Position numbers and translations under genes: made by a program. DNA of 64,000 bases from Ornithinibacillus bavariensis (GTDB lineage Bacteria; Bacillota; Bacilli; Bacillales; Amphibacillaceae): contig NZ_JBNPWZ010000001.1 in assembly GCF_050433565.1 (NCBI RefSeq), forward strand, positions 1-64,000. Reading direction: 5' to 3'. Numbering within the stretch: position 1 is the stretch's first letter; each line of letters begins with the position of its first letter. A model generated the notes under the pieces. The model saw only the letters and a list, made by a program, of their open reading frames with translations. It did not search any database and was not told the DNA's origin. This document shows, piece after piece, positions 25,891 through 34,554 of this stretch.

Positions 25891-26667
25891 ATGAATTTTG
25901 AAACAATCCTATATGAAAAAAACAATAAAATAGCCACTATTTATCTAAATCGTCCTGCCTCTTACAATGCATTTACGCAAAAGATGAATCAAGAAATTAC
26001 ATATGCTTTTAAACTAGCTACAAAGGATGAAGAAATAAGGTGCATTGTTTTAACTGGTAGTGGAAAAGCCTTTTGCTCAGGCCAGGATTTAGCTGAGGTA
26101 GATGAACAAACTAACCATGCAACTTTTTTAAGAGAACGATATCATCCCATGCTACAGACGATAAAGCAGACACCAAAGCCAGTTATAGCAGCGGTTAACG
26201 GGATTGCTGCCGGAGCGGGTATGGGACTTGCCCTTGCCGCAGATTTTCGTTTGATGAAGGAAAATGCAAAATTTGTTAGTGCCTTCATGAATATTGGACT
26301 TGTACCGGATTCAGGATTTTTATATATACTCCCTCGGTTAATAGGTTATGCAAAAGCACTTGAAGTTACGGTTCTTGGAAAGCCAATAGTAGCTGAAGAG
26401 GCAAAGGCACTGGGGTTAGCAACAGAGGTATATAGTGAACAAGACTTTTTGGAACAGGTCGAAAACTTTGCATTTCAAATGGTGGCACTACCTACCAAGG
26501 CATTTTCATTGTTGAAGCGTTATATGCTAGATAGCATGCATACCGATTATGGAACGTTTTTAGAGCAGGAGGCATATGCGCAACGAATTGCTGGTATGTC
26601 CACGGATCATCTTGAGGGTTTACAGGCATTTGTGGAAAAGCGTAATCCAAATTTTATAGGAAAATAA
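25891..26667 (+). CDS. paaG: Enoyl-CoA isomerase PaaG-like (1,2-epoxyphenylacetyl-CoA isomerase)
   Basis: This 258-residue crotonase has GKAFCSGQDLAEVDEQTNH and NGIAAGAGMGLALAADFRLM, with NIGLVPDSGFLYILPRLIG instead of the hydratase Glu-Gly-Gly-Thr block. PaaG uses an Asp as base to open the epoxide to oxepin-CoA, and the VPDSG motif matches that group. It starts four bases after the preceding stop with TAAGGAG upstream; the earlier in-frame start at 25774 lies inside the paaF-like gene and has no support. Confidence 0.85.
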   Translation: MNFETILYEKNNKIATIYLNRPASYNAFTQKMNQEITYAFKLATKDEEIRCIVLTGSGKAFCSGQDLAEVDEQTNHATFLRERYHPMLQTIKQTPKPVIAAVNGIAAGAGMGLALAADFRLMKENAKFVSAFMNIGLVPDSGFLYILPRLIGYAKALEVTVLGKPIVAEEAKALGLATEVYSEQDFLEQVENFAFQMVALPTKAFSLLKRYMLDSMHTDYGTFLEQEAYAQRIAGMSTDHLEGLQAFVEKRNPNFIGK

Positions 26668-26678
26668 GGAGGACCAAA

Positions 26679-28199
26679 ATGGAACAAATCGTATCAGATA
26701 AGATTACAGCAGTTGGAGAAATGAAACGAAGCCATTACGGCATGGTTATTAATGGTGAACGTGTGGAAAGTGTTTCTAAAGAGGTGTTTGAAACGTTTGA
26801 TCCAGCAAAAGGAGAAGTAATTGCAACAATTGCTAAAGCAACGATCGAGGACGCTGAGAGAGCTGTTCAAGCAGCAAGAAACGCTTTTGATAATGGGAAA
26901 TGGCGCAAATACCCAGTTGGAAAACGTGCACGTGTTTTAAATAAGATCGCCTCCATTATGCGAAGCCGATTTAATGAGTTGGTGGAAATGGAGGTTCTCA
27001 ACAGTGGTAAGTCGATTAGTGCAGCACAGGTTCAGATTAGTCAAGCCATTGAGGATTTCGAATTTTATGCAGGTGCCATTATTGGTCACCGTGGAACAGT
27101 GAATAATATGCCGAATGGCTTTTTTAACTATACACATAAAGAACCAGTAGGAGTTTGTGCACAAATTATCCCTTGGAACTATCCAATGATGATGGCAGCA
27201 TGGAAAATTGCACCGGCGATTGCTGCTGGGTGCTCGGTTGTCGTCAAGCCTGCTAGTCTAACACCAATCACAGCAATTATTCTCAATGAGATATGTCATG
27301 AAGCTGGTGTTCCCGAAGGAGTGGTAAATACCATTCCTGGTGCAGGCCAAGTGGTAGGAGATTACTTGGTTACCCATAAGGATGTAAATAAGGTTGCTTT
27401 CACAGGATCCACTCCAACAGGGCGAGACATTATGGAAAAGGCGTCAAGTACATTAAAACGATTGACTCTTGAGTTAGGCGGCAAATCACCAAGCATTATT
27501 TTTGAAGATGCTGATTTAGAAGCGGCAGTAGCAGGGTCATTGTTCGGTATCTTCTTTAATACAGGACAGTCCTGTGAAGCAAGGTCCCGATTGTTCGTTC
27601 ATGAGGAAATATACGATGAATTCATGGAACAGTTTGTATCAAGAACGCAGAAGCTGAAGCTAGGTGATCCTTTTGATAAAGGGACACATGTTGGTTCTAT
27701 CATTAGTAGAAGCCAGCTAGAGAAAATTGATGGCTACGTACAATCAGCTAGGGAAGATGGGGCAACCATTTTAACCGGTGGAAGAGAATTAAAAATTGAG
27801 GGGTTTGAGAATGGTTACTGGTATGAGCCTACCATTATTGTGGATGTTAGTCCAGATATGAAGGTCGTCCAAGAAGAGATTTTTGGACCGGTTGTTGTAG
27901 TAGAGAAGTTTGCGGATGAGCGGGATGTTGTGGCACGAGCAAACGATACAGAATATGGACTTGGTTCAGCTATCTGGACGACAAACCAAGCAAGGGCTAC
28001 CCGTGTTGCCCACCAAATCCAAGCTGGAATTGTTATGGTTAATAGCCCATTCTCCGCATTCCCGGGAACACCATTCGGTGGCTACAAGCAGTCAGGATTC
28101 GGTAGAGAGCTAACCGTAGAAACACTAGATTTATATATGGAAGACAAGAGTGTGCTCTCCTATTATGGTCCAAAACCAATAAATCCGTTTGGGGTATAA
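26679..28199 (+). CDS. Aldehyde dehydrogenase of the phenylacetate cluster
   Basis: This 506-residue NAD(P)-dependent aldehyde dehydrogenase has IPWNYPMMMAAWKIAPAIAAG, AFTGSTPTGRDIMEKAS, LELGGKSPSIIFEDADL and the catalytic Cys299 in NTGQSCEAR. Two roles fit. It could oxidise the semialdehyde 3-oxo-5,6-dehydrosuberyl-CoA semialdehyde, the job of the ALDH half of PaaZ, since no PaaZ fusion is present. It could also oxidise phenylacetaldehyde to phenylacetate (FeaB-like), since an E1 decarboxylase candidate is in the same regulon. Sequence alone does not decide. Confidence 0.8.
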   Translation: MEQIVSDKITAVGEMKRSHYGMVINGERVESVSKEVFETFDPAKGEVIATIAKATIEDAERAVQAARNAFDNGKWRKYPVGKRARVLNKIASIMRSRFNELVEMEVLNSGKSISAAQVQISQAIEDFEFYAGAIIGHRGTVNNMPNGFFNYTHKEPVGVCAQIIPWNYPMMMAAWKIAPAIAAGCSVVVKPASLTPITAIILNEICHEAGVPEGVVNTIPGAGQVVGDYLVTHKDVNKVAFTGSTPTGRDIMEKASSTLKRLTLELGGKSPSIIFEDADLEAAVAGSLFGIFFNTGQSCEARSRLFVHEEIYDEFMEQFVSRTQKLKLGDPFDKGTHVGSIISRSQLEKIDGYVQSAREDGATILTGGRELKIEGFENGYWYEPTIIVDVSPDMKVVQEEIFGPVVVVEKFADERDVVARANDTEYGLGSAIWTTNQARATRVAHQIQAGIVMVNSPFSAFPGTPFGGYKQSGFGRELTVETLDLYMEDKSVLSYYGPKPINPFGV

Positions 28200-28281
28200 A
28201 AGCTTTTCTAAATGTCTTACCTTCGAAGGATTGGTAGCAAAAGATAAAGTTTAGTTAAGTAGAAAGAAAGGAAGACTACCA

Positions 28282-29157
28282 ATGACAATTAATAGTATTA
28301 CTGTCGTTGGAGCTGGTGTGATGGGGCGAGGCATAGCCTATGTCTCGGCCCTTGCTGGCTTTCAGACGACACTTGTAGATGTTTCACAGGATCAACTACA
28401 AAATGCCCTAGACGAAATGAGCATTTTGGCAAATAAAGCAGTGGAACGCGGGAAATTATCCAATATAGAAGCTGGGAATTTAGTAGGGAATATCCAAACC
28501 TCACTGGAGCTACATACAGTGGTAAAGAGTACGGACTTTGTTATAGAGGCTGTTCCGGAAAAGCGTGATTTGAAGAAACATGTATTGGAAACAGTTGATA
28601 CATACGCAGCAAAGGATATCGTGATTGCCTCTAACACCTCGACCATCAGTCCAACTGAATTAGGGTCCTACACAAAGAGATCAGAAAAGGTTGCTGCTAT
28701 GCATTTTTTTAATCCAGTTCATCGCATGCGACTAGTAGAGATCGTAAAAGGACTTGAAACAAGCTCAGAAACGGTGACCATTATTCGTGAAGTAGCGGAA
28801 AGAATGGGTAAAGAAACCGTTGAGGTTAATGAATTTCCAGGATTTGTTACGAGTAGAATTAGTGCCATGGTCGGGAATGAAGCCTTTTACATGCTTCAGG
28901 AAGGTGTTGCAACTGCAGAAGATATTGATAAAGCGATTAAGCTCGGTCTTAACTACCCGATGGGGCCACTGGAGTTAGGGGATCTAGTTGGATTGGACAC
29001 AAGATTGAATAATTTGAAGTACTTACATGAAACCTTAGGGGAAAAGTTTCGTCCAGCACCACTATTAGAACAGTATGTTAAGGCAGGAAGGCTAGGGAGA
29101 AAAACTGGTCGTGGTGTATACGAGTATTCCAAAGATGGTGAGTTGATAAAAAAATGA
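28282..29157 (+). CDS. paaH: 3-hydroxyacyl-CoA dehydrogenase, PaaH-like
   Basis: This 291-residue single-unit dehydrogenase has VVGAGVMGRGIAYVSALAG as NAD-binding start, the catalytic His region SNTSTISPTELG...AMHFFNPVHRM and the C-terminal NYPMGPLELGDLVGLDT. It should oxidise 3-hydroxyadipyl-CoA to 3-oxoadipyl-CoA. E. coli PaaH carries two such units (475 residues); this is the shorter Gram-positive form. Its stop overlaps the thiolase start (ATGA). Confidence 0.88.
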   Translation: MTINSITVVGAGVMGRGIAYVSALAGFQTTLVDVSQDQLQNALDEMSILANKAVERGKLSNIEAGNLVGNIQTSLELHTVVKSTDFVIEAVPEKRDLKKHVLETVDTYAAKDIVIASNTSTISPTELGSYTKRSEKVAAMHFFNPVHRMRLVEIVKGLETSSETVTIIREVAERMGKETVEVNEFPGFVTSRISAMVGNEAFYMLQEGVATAEDIDKAIKLGLNYPMGPLELGDLVGLDTRLNNLKYLHETLGEKFRPAPLLEQYVKAGRLGRKTGRGVYEYSKDGELIKK

Positions 29158-30353
29158 AAGATGTTGTAATTATTGATGCAGTACGGACGCCAATTGGTAG
29201 GTACAAAGGGGCTCTAAAGGGTGTTCGTCCAGATGATTTAGGAGCAATCGTGATAAAAGCGTTACTAGATCGAAATCCAGCTATTATTCCTGAAGAGATA
29301 GAAGAAGTTGTCTTAGGGAATGCCAACCAAGCAGGAGAGGATAATCGAAATGTAGCTAGAATGTCTGCGCTACTAGCGGATCTACCTGTTTCTGTAAGTG
29401 GAACAACCATTAACCGTCTTTGCGGGTCAGGACTTGATGCGGTCATGTATGCAGCACGCGCTATTGCTATTGGAGAGGGAGATATTTTTATTGCTGGTGG
29501 GACGGAAAGTATGACGCGTGCCCCGTTTGTTATGGCTAAGCCAGATAAAGAATTTCCTAGAGGAAATATGGAGCTTTTTGATACAACAATTGGATGGCGA
29601 TTTATAAACACAAGGCTTGCAGAGATGTACGGAACAGAATCTATGCCGAAAACTGCCGAGAATGTTGCAGAACGTTTTTCCATTAGTCGTACAGAGCAGG
29701 ATGAATTTGCTTTTACTAGCCAGCAACGAGCGAAAAAAGCGATGGAAGAAAACCGATTTTCAGATGAACTCGTTCCGGTAATCTATCATGATCAAAAGAA
29801 TAATGAGATGAAGATTGAACAAGATGAACATCCACGTCCAGATACAACCCTAGAAAAGCTGAGCAAACTTAAACCATTATTTGATAAAGGCACCATTACA
29901 GCGGGAAATGCATCAGGTGTCAATGATGGTGCTTCAGCTTTATTATTAATGAGCGCAGAAAAGGCAAAAAAATTAGGTGTAAAGCCGATGGCACGGTATG
30001 TTACTGGGGCTACTGCAGGGCTTGAGCCATCCATCATGGGACTTGGTCCTATTTATTCAACTAGAAAAGCACTTGTTCGGGCAGGTTTAAATACCTCTGA
30101 TATCGGGCTAGTAGAATTAAATGAAGCATTTGCCTCCCAATCGATTGAATGCATTCGACAATTGGAATTAGATTCACAGATTGTGAATGTTAATGGTGGA
30201 GCAATTGCCTTTGGACATCCACTTGGAGCAAGTGGAGCAAGGATATTAACAACGCTGATCCATGAAATGAAGAAAAGAGAAGTAAAATATGGCCTCGCCA
30301 CCATGTGTGTTGGAGTCGGGCAAGGTGTTTCCGTAATCGTGGAAGGGTTATAG
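29154..30353 (+). CDS. paaJ: Acetyl-CoA acyltransferase (3-oxoadipyl-CoA thiolase), PaaJ-like
   Basis: This 399-residue thiolase has the acyl-accepting Cys90 in NRLCGSGLDAV, GGAIAFGHPLGASGAR and CVGVGQGV with the second cysteine. PaaJ splits 3-oxoadipyl-CoA to succinyl-CoA and acetyl-CoA, and in the earlier branch 3-oxo-5,6-dehydrosuberyl-CoA. It is coupled to paaH by a four-base overlap. Confidence 0.88.
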   Translation: MKDVVIIDAVRTPIGRYKGALKGVRPDDLGAIVIKALLDRNPAIIPEEIEEVVLGNANQAGEDNRNVARMSALLADLPVSVSGTTINRLCGSGLDAVMYAARAIAIGEGDIFIAGGTESMTRAPFVMAKPDKEFPRGNMELFDTTIGWRFINTRLAEMYGTESMPKTAENVAERFSISRTEQDEFAFTSQQRAKKAMEENRFSDELVPVIYHDQKNNEMKIEQDEHPRPDTTLEKLSKLKPLFDKGTITAGNASGVNDGASALLLMSAEKAKKLGVKPMARYVTGATAGLEPSIMGLGPIYSTRKALVRAGLNTSDIGLVELNEAFASQSIECIRQLELDSQIVNVNGGAIAFGHPLGASGARILTTLIHEMKKREVKYGLATMCVGVGQGVSVIVEGL

Positions 30354-30414
30354 GCACTATTCAATAATGACCTAGAACACGACCACGCCAACGCCAACGA
30401 AAGGAGAAAGAGCG

Positions 30415-31191
30415 ATGCAAACAATCCTTTTTCAAAAAGAAAATCATATTGCTTACATTACTTTAAACCGTGAAGAGGCACTAAATGCCTTCAACTATCA
30501 AATGCTGTCTGAGCTACAAGAAACCGTAGACCGTATTCATCTTGATAGAGACATAAGGGCTGTTATTATAACGGGAGAAGGGAATAGAGCGTTCAGTGCA
30601 GGGGCTGATTTAAAGGAACGTAAAACATTAACAGAATCTGAAGTGAGACGAAATGTGAAAGCAATCCGTGACTGTTTCGATTCGGTTGCCAGATTACCAC
30701 AACCGACCATTGCGGCAGTGAATGGCTATTGTTTTGGTGGTGGCTTTGAATTGATGATTGCTTGCGATTTTGTAATTGCGGCGAAAGCTGTTCAAATGGG
30801 ATTAACGGAAACAAGTTGGGCCATCATTCCAGGAGCAGGTGGAACGCAACGTTTACCTAGAATAGTTGGCGAAATGAAAGCAAAGGAAATGATTCTTACT
30901 GCAAAAAAGATTACTGCAGAAGAAGCACACACACTTGGGGTAGTACTTAAAGTTGTAGAGCCAGAATTGGTGCTACAAGAATCAAAGGACCTAGCAACAA
31001 AAATTTTAAAAAATGGACCGATTGCTGTTACACAAGCTAAATTTGCCATTTCACTAGGGCTTAATACCGATCTCCACACTGGACTCGATATGGAAGCAAA
31101 AGCCTATGAGCTTACAATTCCAACGGAAGATAGGTTAGAAGCCTTACAGGCGTTTAGTGAAAAAAGGGAGCCAATTTTTAAAGGGAAGTGA
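30415..31191 (+). CDS. Enoyl-CoA hydratase/isomerase, third crotonase of the cluster
   Basis: This 258-residue crotonase has AFSAGADLKERK, NGYCFGGGFELMIACDFVIAA and the acid residue in GLTETSWAIIPGAGGTQRL, so it is a true hydratase type. With the PaaF- and PaaG-like proteins it makes three crotonases in one operon. Since no MaoC-type hydratase (PaaZ C-terminal half) is present, it may take that role in ring opening, or be the real PaaF. AAAGGAGAAAGAGCG precedes the ATG. Confidence 0.8.
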   Translation: MQTILFQKENHIAYITLNREEALNAFNYQMLSELQETVDRIHLDRDIRAVIITGEGNRAFSAGADLKERKTLTESEVRRNVKAIRDCFDSVARLPQPTIAAVNGYCFGGGFELMIACDFVIAAKAVQMGLTETSWAIIPGAGGTQRLPRIVGEMKAKEMILTAKKITAEEAHTLGVVLKVVEPELVLQESKDLATKILKNGPIAVTQAKFAISLGLNTDLHTGLDMEAKAYELTIPTEDRLEALQAFSEKREPIFKGK

Positions 31192-31206
31192 CAAAGGGGG
31201 ATTAGG

Positions 31207-32175
31207 ATGAATCGTGTTACGAAACTATTAAATATTACCTATCCAATCATTCAAGGTGGTATGGGAAATATTTCAAATGCAATGCTAGCCGCTGCTGTCT
31301 CAGAAGCAGGTGGGCTCGGCACGATTGGTTGTGGCACTATGTCTGTCGAAGAAGTTGAAGAAATTATTTTGGAAACAAAACGGCTAACATCTAGACCGTT
31401 TGCATTAAATATCGCCATAAATGTTTCCCCGTTTGTTGATGAGTTGATTAATTTGGGCATTCAACATAGTGTCCCCGTTTTTTCCCTGTCAGCTGGAAAT
31501 CCAGCACCCTATATCCCAATACTTCATGAAAGAAATATAAAGGTCATAACAATTGTTGCATCTGTAAAACACGCGGAAAAGGCAGAAGCGGCTGGGGCGG
31601 ATATTTTAGTTGCAGAGGGGTACGAAGCAGCAGGAATTAACTCTAGTTTGGAACTTACTACGTTTACATTAATTCCCCAGATTGTTCAAAAGGTGAAAAC
31701 ACCTGTTGTTGCAGCGGGTGGGATTGGTGATGGAAGAGGATTAGCTGCAGCGCTAGTACTTGGTGCAGAAGGAGTACAAATGGGAACGCGATTTATCGCA
31801 ACAAAAGAAGCCCCTTTTCATGAGAATTATAAGAAGAAGCTAATGGATGCTAGTGGAACGGATGCAATTATCATTGGTAGAAGCTTCGGTAGCGTTAGAA
31901 GAGTAATGAAAACAAATTACTCTACTAGTTTGTTAGATAGGGAAAAGGAAGGATTATCTATAGAAGAATTTGCAGATTTCACCTCGGAAGCACACCATGT
32001 GATAGGGGCTATTCAGGGTGATCTGGATAGAGGATTCATAAATGGTGGTCAGGTAGCTGGGTTAATTGAGGATATCCCTACAGTAAGCGAGTTAATGGAA
32101 AGCATGATAGAAAGTGCAAAAGCTCAAGTGTCAGCTTGTTTTCAGAGGCTGGACTTTCTTACTTCTAACAACTAG
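31207..32175 (+). CDS. FMN enzyme of the nitronate monooxygenase / FabK family
   Basis: This 322-residue TIM-barrel flavoprotein has YPIIQGGMGNISNAMLAAAV at the start, ADILVAEGYEAAG and VVAAGGIGDGRGLAAALVLGA with FMN phosphate binding, and MGTRFIATKEAP. The family covers 2-nitropropane dioxygenase and enoyl-ACP reductase FabK. In a phenylacetate operon an enoyl-CoA reductase or oxidant-detoxifying role could fit; none is established. It is the last gene before the second paa-type promoter. Confidence 0.78.
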   Translation: MNRVTKLLNITYPIIQGGMGNISNAMLAAAVSEAGGLGTIGCGTMSVEEVEEIILETKRLTSRPFALNIAINVSPFVDELINLGIQHSVPVFSLSAGNPAPYIPILHERNIKVITIVASVKHAEKAEAAGADILVAEGYEAAGINSSLELTTFTLIPQIVQKVKTPVVAAGGIGDGRGLAAALVLGAEGVQMGTRFIATKEAPFHENYKKKLMDASGTDAIIIGRSFGSVRRVMKTNYSTSLLDREKEGLSIEEFADFTSEAHHVIGAIQGDLDRGFINGGQVAGLIEDIPTVSELMESMIESAKAQVSACFQRLDFLTSNN

Positions 32176-32206
32176 TTCAAAAGATATAGATTTTTCTAAA
32201 TTTTCA

Positions 32207-32255
32207 TTGACTACTACTATTACGGAATGATAAAATTACGTTTAAATAACGTAAT
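32207..32255 (+). promoter_or_regulatory. E1 promoter with PaaX-type operator
   Basis: TTGACT (32207-32212), 18 bp, TAAAAT (32231-32236). A perfect 8-5-8 palindrome, ATTACGTT-N5-AACGTAAT (32235-32255), overlaps the -10 exactly as at paaA. It differs from the paaA palindrome only at one position per arm. Confidence 0.72.
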
Positions 32256-32317
32256 ATAAAAAATAATAATGAAAACGCTATCAATGTTTTTACTAGATTG
32301 ATATTGGAGGTATTTTA

Positions 32318-33370
32318 ATGGAAGAATATCCATTGAAACAAATAATTGATGAACAAGGTAATCTAGTTGATATGCAGAATAGAGATAGAATACATAAAGA
32401 ACTTGTAGAGAATGGTTATTATCATATGTATCGGATTCGCACATTCGATAAAAAAGCAAAAAGTTTACAGCGTCAGGGCAGGATTGGTACTTACCCACCT
32501 TTTGAGGGGCAAGAGGCAGCACAGGTTGCAAGTGCGTTAGCATTAGATTCAAATGATTGGATGTTTCCTACATACCGAGATCATGGAGCAATGCTAACCT
32601 TTGGTGCTGATATGGTTAGGACATTTCTGTACTGGAATGGTCGTGTTGAGGGCTGTGTTCCACCAGAGGGGAAGCGTATCTTCCCTGCAGCGGTACCAAT
32701 TGCAACACAAATTCTTCATGCGGTTGGAGCTTCTTGGGCAGAGAAGCGAAAGGGAACTGACCACATAGCAATTGCTTATTTTGGGGATGGTGCCACTTCT
32801 GAAGGAGACTTTCATGAAGGATTAAACTTTGCAGGTGTATTCCAGACACCTACGATTTTGTTTAATCAAAATAATGGATATGCCATTTCTGTTCCGTTTG
32901 AACGGCAAACGAATTCAAAAACGATTGCTCAAAAGGCTGTTGCCTATGATATACCTGGAGTCCGTGTGGATGGAAATGATTTCTTCGCTGTTTATTTTGA
33001 GATGCAAAAGGCAATTAAACGCGCTCGAACAGGTGGTGGGCCAACGTTAATTGAAGCTGTTACCTGGCGTGTTGGAGCACATACGACGGCAGATGACCCA
33101 ACAAAGTACCGATCAACTGAGATCGGCATGGATGTTGTAGATCCGCTTATTCGTATGGAACGTTTTATGAAAAACTATGGTTTTTGGGATGATGCATATA
33201 TCCAAAAAACGCATCAGCAAGTAGAAGAAGAGATCGAATCCGCAGTTAAAGCCATGGAGTCCTATAGTAAAGCAAATGTGGAGGACATGTTTGATTATGT
33301 ATTTGCCGAACCTCCTAAGCAATTATTGGAACAAAGGGATTCGTATATAGAATTGTTAAGGGGGCAGTGA
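32318..33370 (+). CDS. 2-oxoacid dehydrogenase E1 component, alpha subunit
   Basis: This 350-residue thiamin-diphosphate enzyme subunit has FEGQEAAQVASALAL, the ThDP/Mg motif GDGATSEGDFHEGLNFAGV...NNGYAISVP, the regulatory-loop-like AHTTADDPTKYRS and RVDGNDFFAVY. It resembles pyruvate and branched-chain E1-alpha. No E2 or E3 gene follows, which is unusual. A PaaX-type operator at its promoter ties it to phenylacetate metabolism, so an aryl-pyruvate substrate (phenylpyruvate) is a reasonable guess. Acting without E2 it would release the aldehyde. Confidence 0.85.
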   Translation: MEEYPLKQIIDEQGNLVDMQNRDRIHKELVENGYYHMYRIRTFDKKAKSLQRQGRIGTYPPFEGQEAAQVASALALDSNDWMFPTYRDHGAMLTFGADMVRTFLYWNGRVEGCVPPEGKRIFPAAVPIATQILHAVGASWAEKRKGTDHIAIAYFGDGATSEGDFHEGLNFAGVFQTPTILFNQNNGYAISVPFERQTNSKTIAQKAVAYDIPGVRVDGNDFFAVYFEMQKAIKRARTGGGPTLIEAVTWRVGAHTTADDPTKYRSTEIGMDVVDPLIRMERFMKNYGFWDDAYIQKTHQQVEEEIESAVKAMESYSKANVEDMFDYVFAEPPKQLLEQRDSYIELLRGQ

Positions 33371-33371
33371 A

Positions 33372-34391
33372 ATGAAGACGAAACGACAACAATCTAAGGA
33401 TGAGTACATTGCCACTAAAAGCATGACAATGATTCAGGCGATAAATGATGGAATGAAAACTGTTTTAGAAAATGATGAAACAACATTAATTTTAGGTGAG
33501 GATATCGGGAAAAACGGTGGTGTTTTTCGAGCAACAGATGGTTTGCAAGAGCAATTTGGAGAAGAGAGAGTTATTGATACTCCTCTATCTGAATCGGGTA
33601 TTATTGGAGCGTCTGTGGGATTAGCTGTAAATGGGTTTAAACCGATAGCGGAAATTCAGTTTATGGGCTTTATTTATCCAGCCTATGATCAAATCATGAC
33701 CCATGTTTCTCGAATTAGAATGAGAACGATGGGGAGATTCACTGTACCAATGGTTATACGTGCTCCCTATGGTGCAGGAGTTCGAGCGCCAGAGATACAT
33801 TCCGATAGTGCTGAAGCATTATTCACCCATATGCCCGGAATCAAAGTTATCTGTCCTGCAACGCCATATGATGCAAAAGGGTTATTTATCTCGGCTGTGG
33901 AAGCTCCAGATCCGGTTCTCTTTATGGAGCCGTTACATAGCTATAGGTCTACACGCGAAGAAGTTCCAACCGGTCACTATACCATAGAAATAGGAAAGGG
34001 TAAGAGGCGGATAGAAGGTAACGATGTGACACTTATTAGTTGGGGTGCAATGGTTCCTCTTGCAGAAAAAGTAGCGAAGCAAGCAGATGCAAAAGGAATT
34101 AGCTGTGAAGTAATTGATCTTAGAACCTTATATCCAATAGATCATGACATACTAGCTGAATCTGTTCAAAAAACAGGTAGAGCAGTTGTTATACATGAAG
34201 CACCAAGAACTGGAGGACTGGGAAATGATGTTGTTTCCATCATCAATGATACTGCCTTTTTATATTTAAAGGCTCCGGTAGAAAGAGTCACAGGCTTTGA
34301 TGTTCCAGTACCATTATCAAGCTTAGAGAATCATTATTTACCTACACCACAGCGAATTCTTACGGCTATTGAAAAAGTAATGTATTTTTAG
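33372..34391 (+). CDS. 2-oxoacid dehydrogenase E1 component, beta subunit
   Basis: This 339-residue E1-beta has MTMIQAINDGMKTVLENDE, LGEDIGKNGGVFRATDGLQ, FGEERVIDTPLSESGIIGAS, and the IHSDSAEALFTHMPG and DLRTLYPID segments of the family. It starts one base after the alpha stop with AAGGGGGCAGTGAA upstream, so the two are coupled. Together they would form an alpha2beta2 decarboxylase; see the alpha subunit for the argument about substrate. Confidence 0.87.
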   Translation: MKTKRQQSKDEYIATKSMTMIQAINDGMKTVLENDETTLILGEDIGKNGGVFRATDGLQEQFGEERVIDTPLSESGIIGASVGLAVNGFKPIAEIQFMGFIYPAYDQIMTHVSRIRMRTMGRFTVPMVIRAPYGAGVRAPEIHSDSAEALFTHMPGIKVICPATPYDAKGLFISAVEAPDPVLFMEPLHSYRSTREEVPTGHYTIEIGKGKRRIEGNDVTLISWGAMVPLAEKVAKQADAKGISCEVIDLRTLYPIDHDILAESVQKTGRAVVIHEAPRTGGLGNDVVSIINDTAFLYLKAPVERVTGFDVPVPLSSLENHYLPTPQRILTAIEKVMYF

Positions 34392-34478
34392 AAGGGGTGA
34401 AAAATTTTAAAATCTTCTAGTGCATTAATGGCTTGGTAGTAAGCGGTTACAAATTGGTAGAATAGTCTAAAAATACGC

Positions 34479-34506
34479 TTGACTCAAATTTCTAGTATGT
34501 TATAAT
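34479..34506 (+). promoter_or_regulatory. Promoter of the TrpX-type ABC transporter operon
   Basis: TTGACT (34479-34484), 16 bp, TATAAT (34501-34506), about 50 bases before the GTG start. No palindrome like that at paaA was seen here, and no T-box. Confidence 0.65.
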
Positions 34507-34554
34507 TTCTCAAATTGCATGAATTATTCAAAGGAGAATAAGGGGGAGTAGGTA

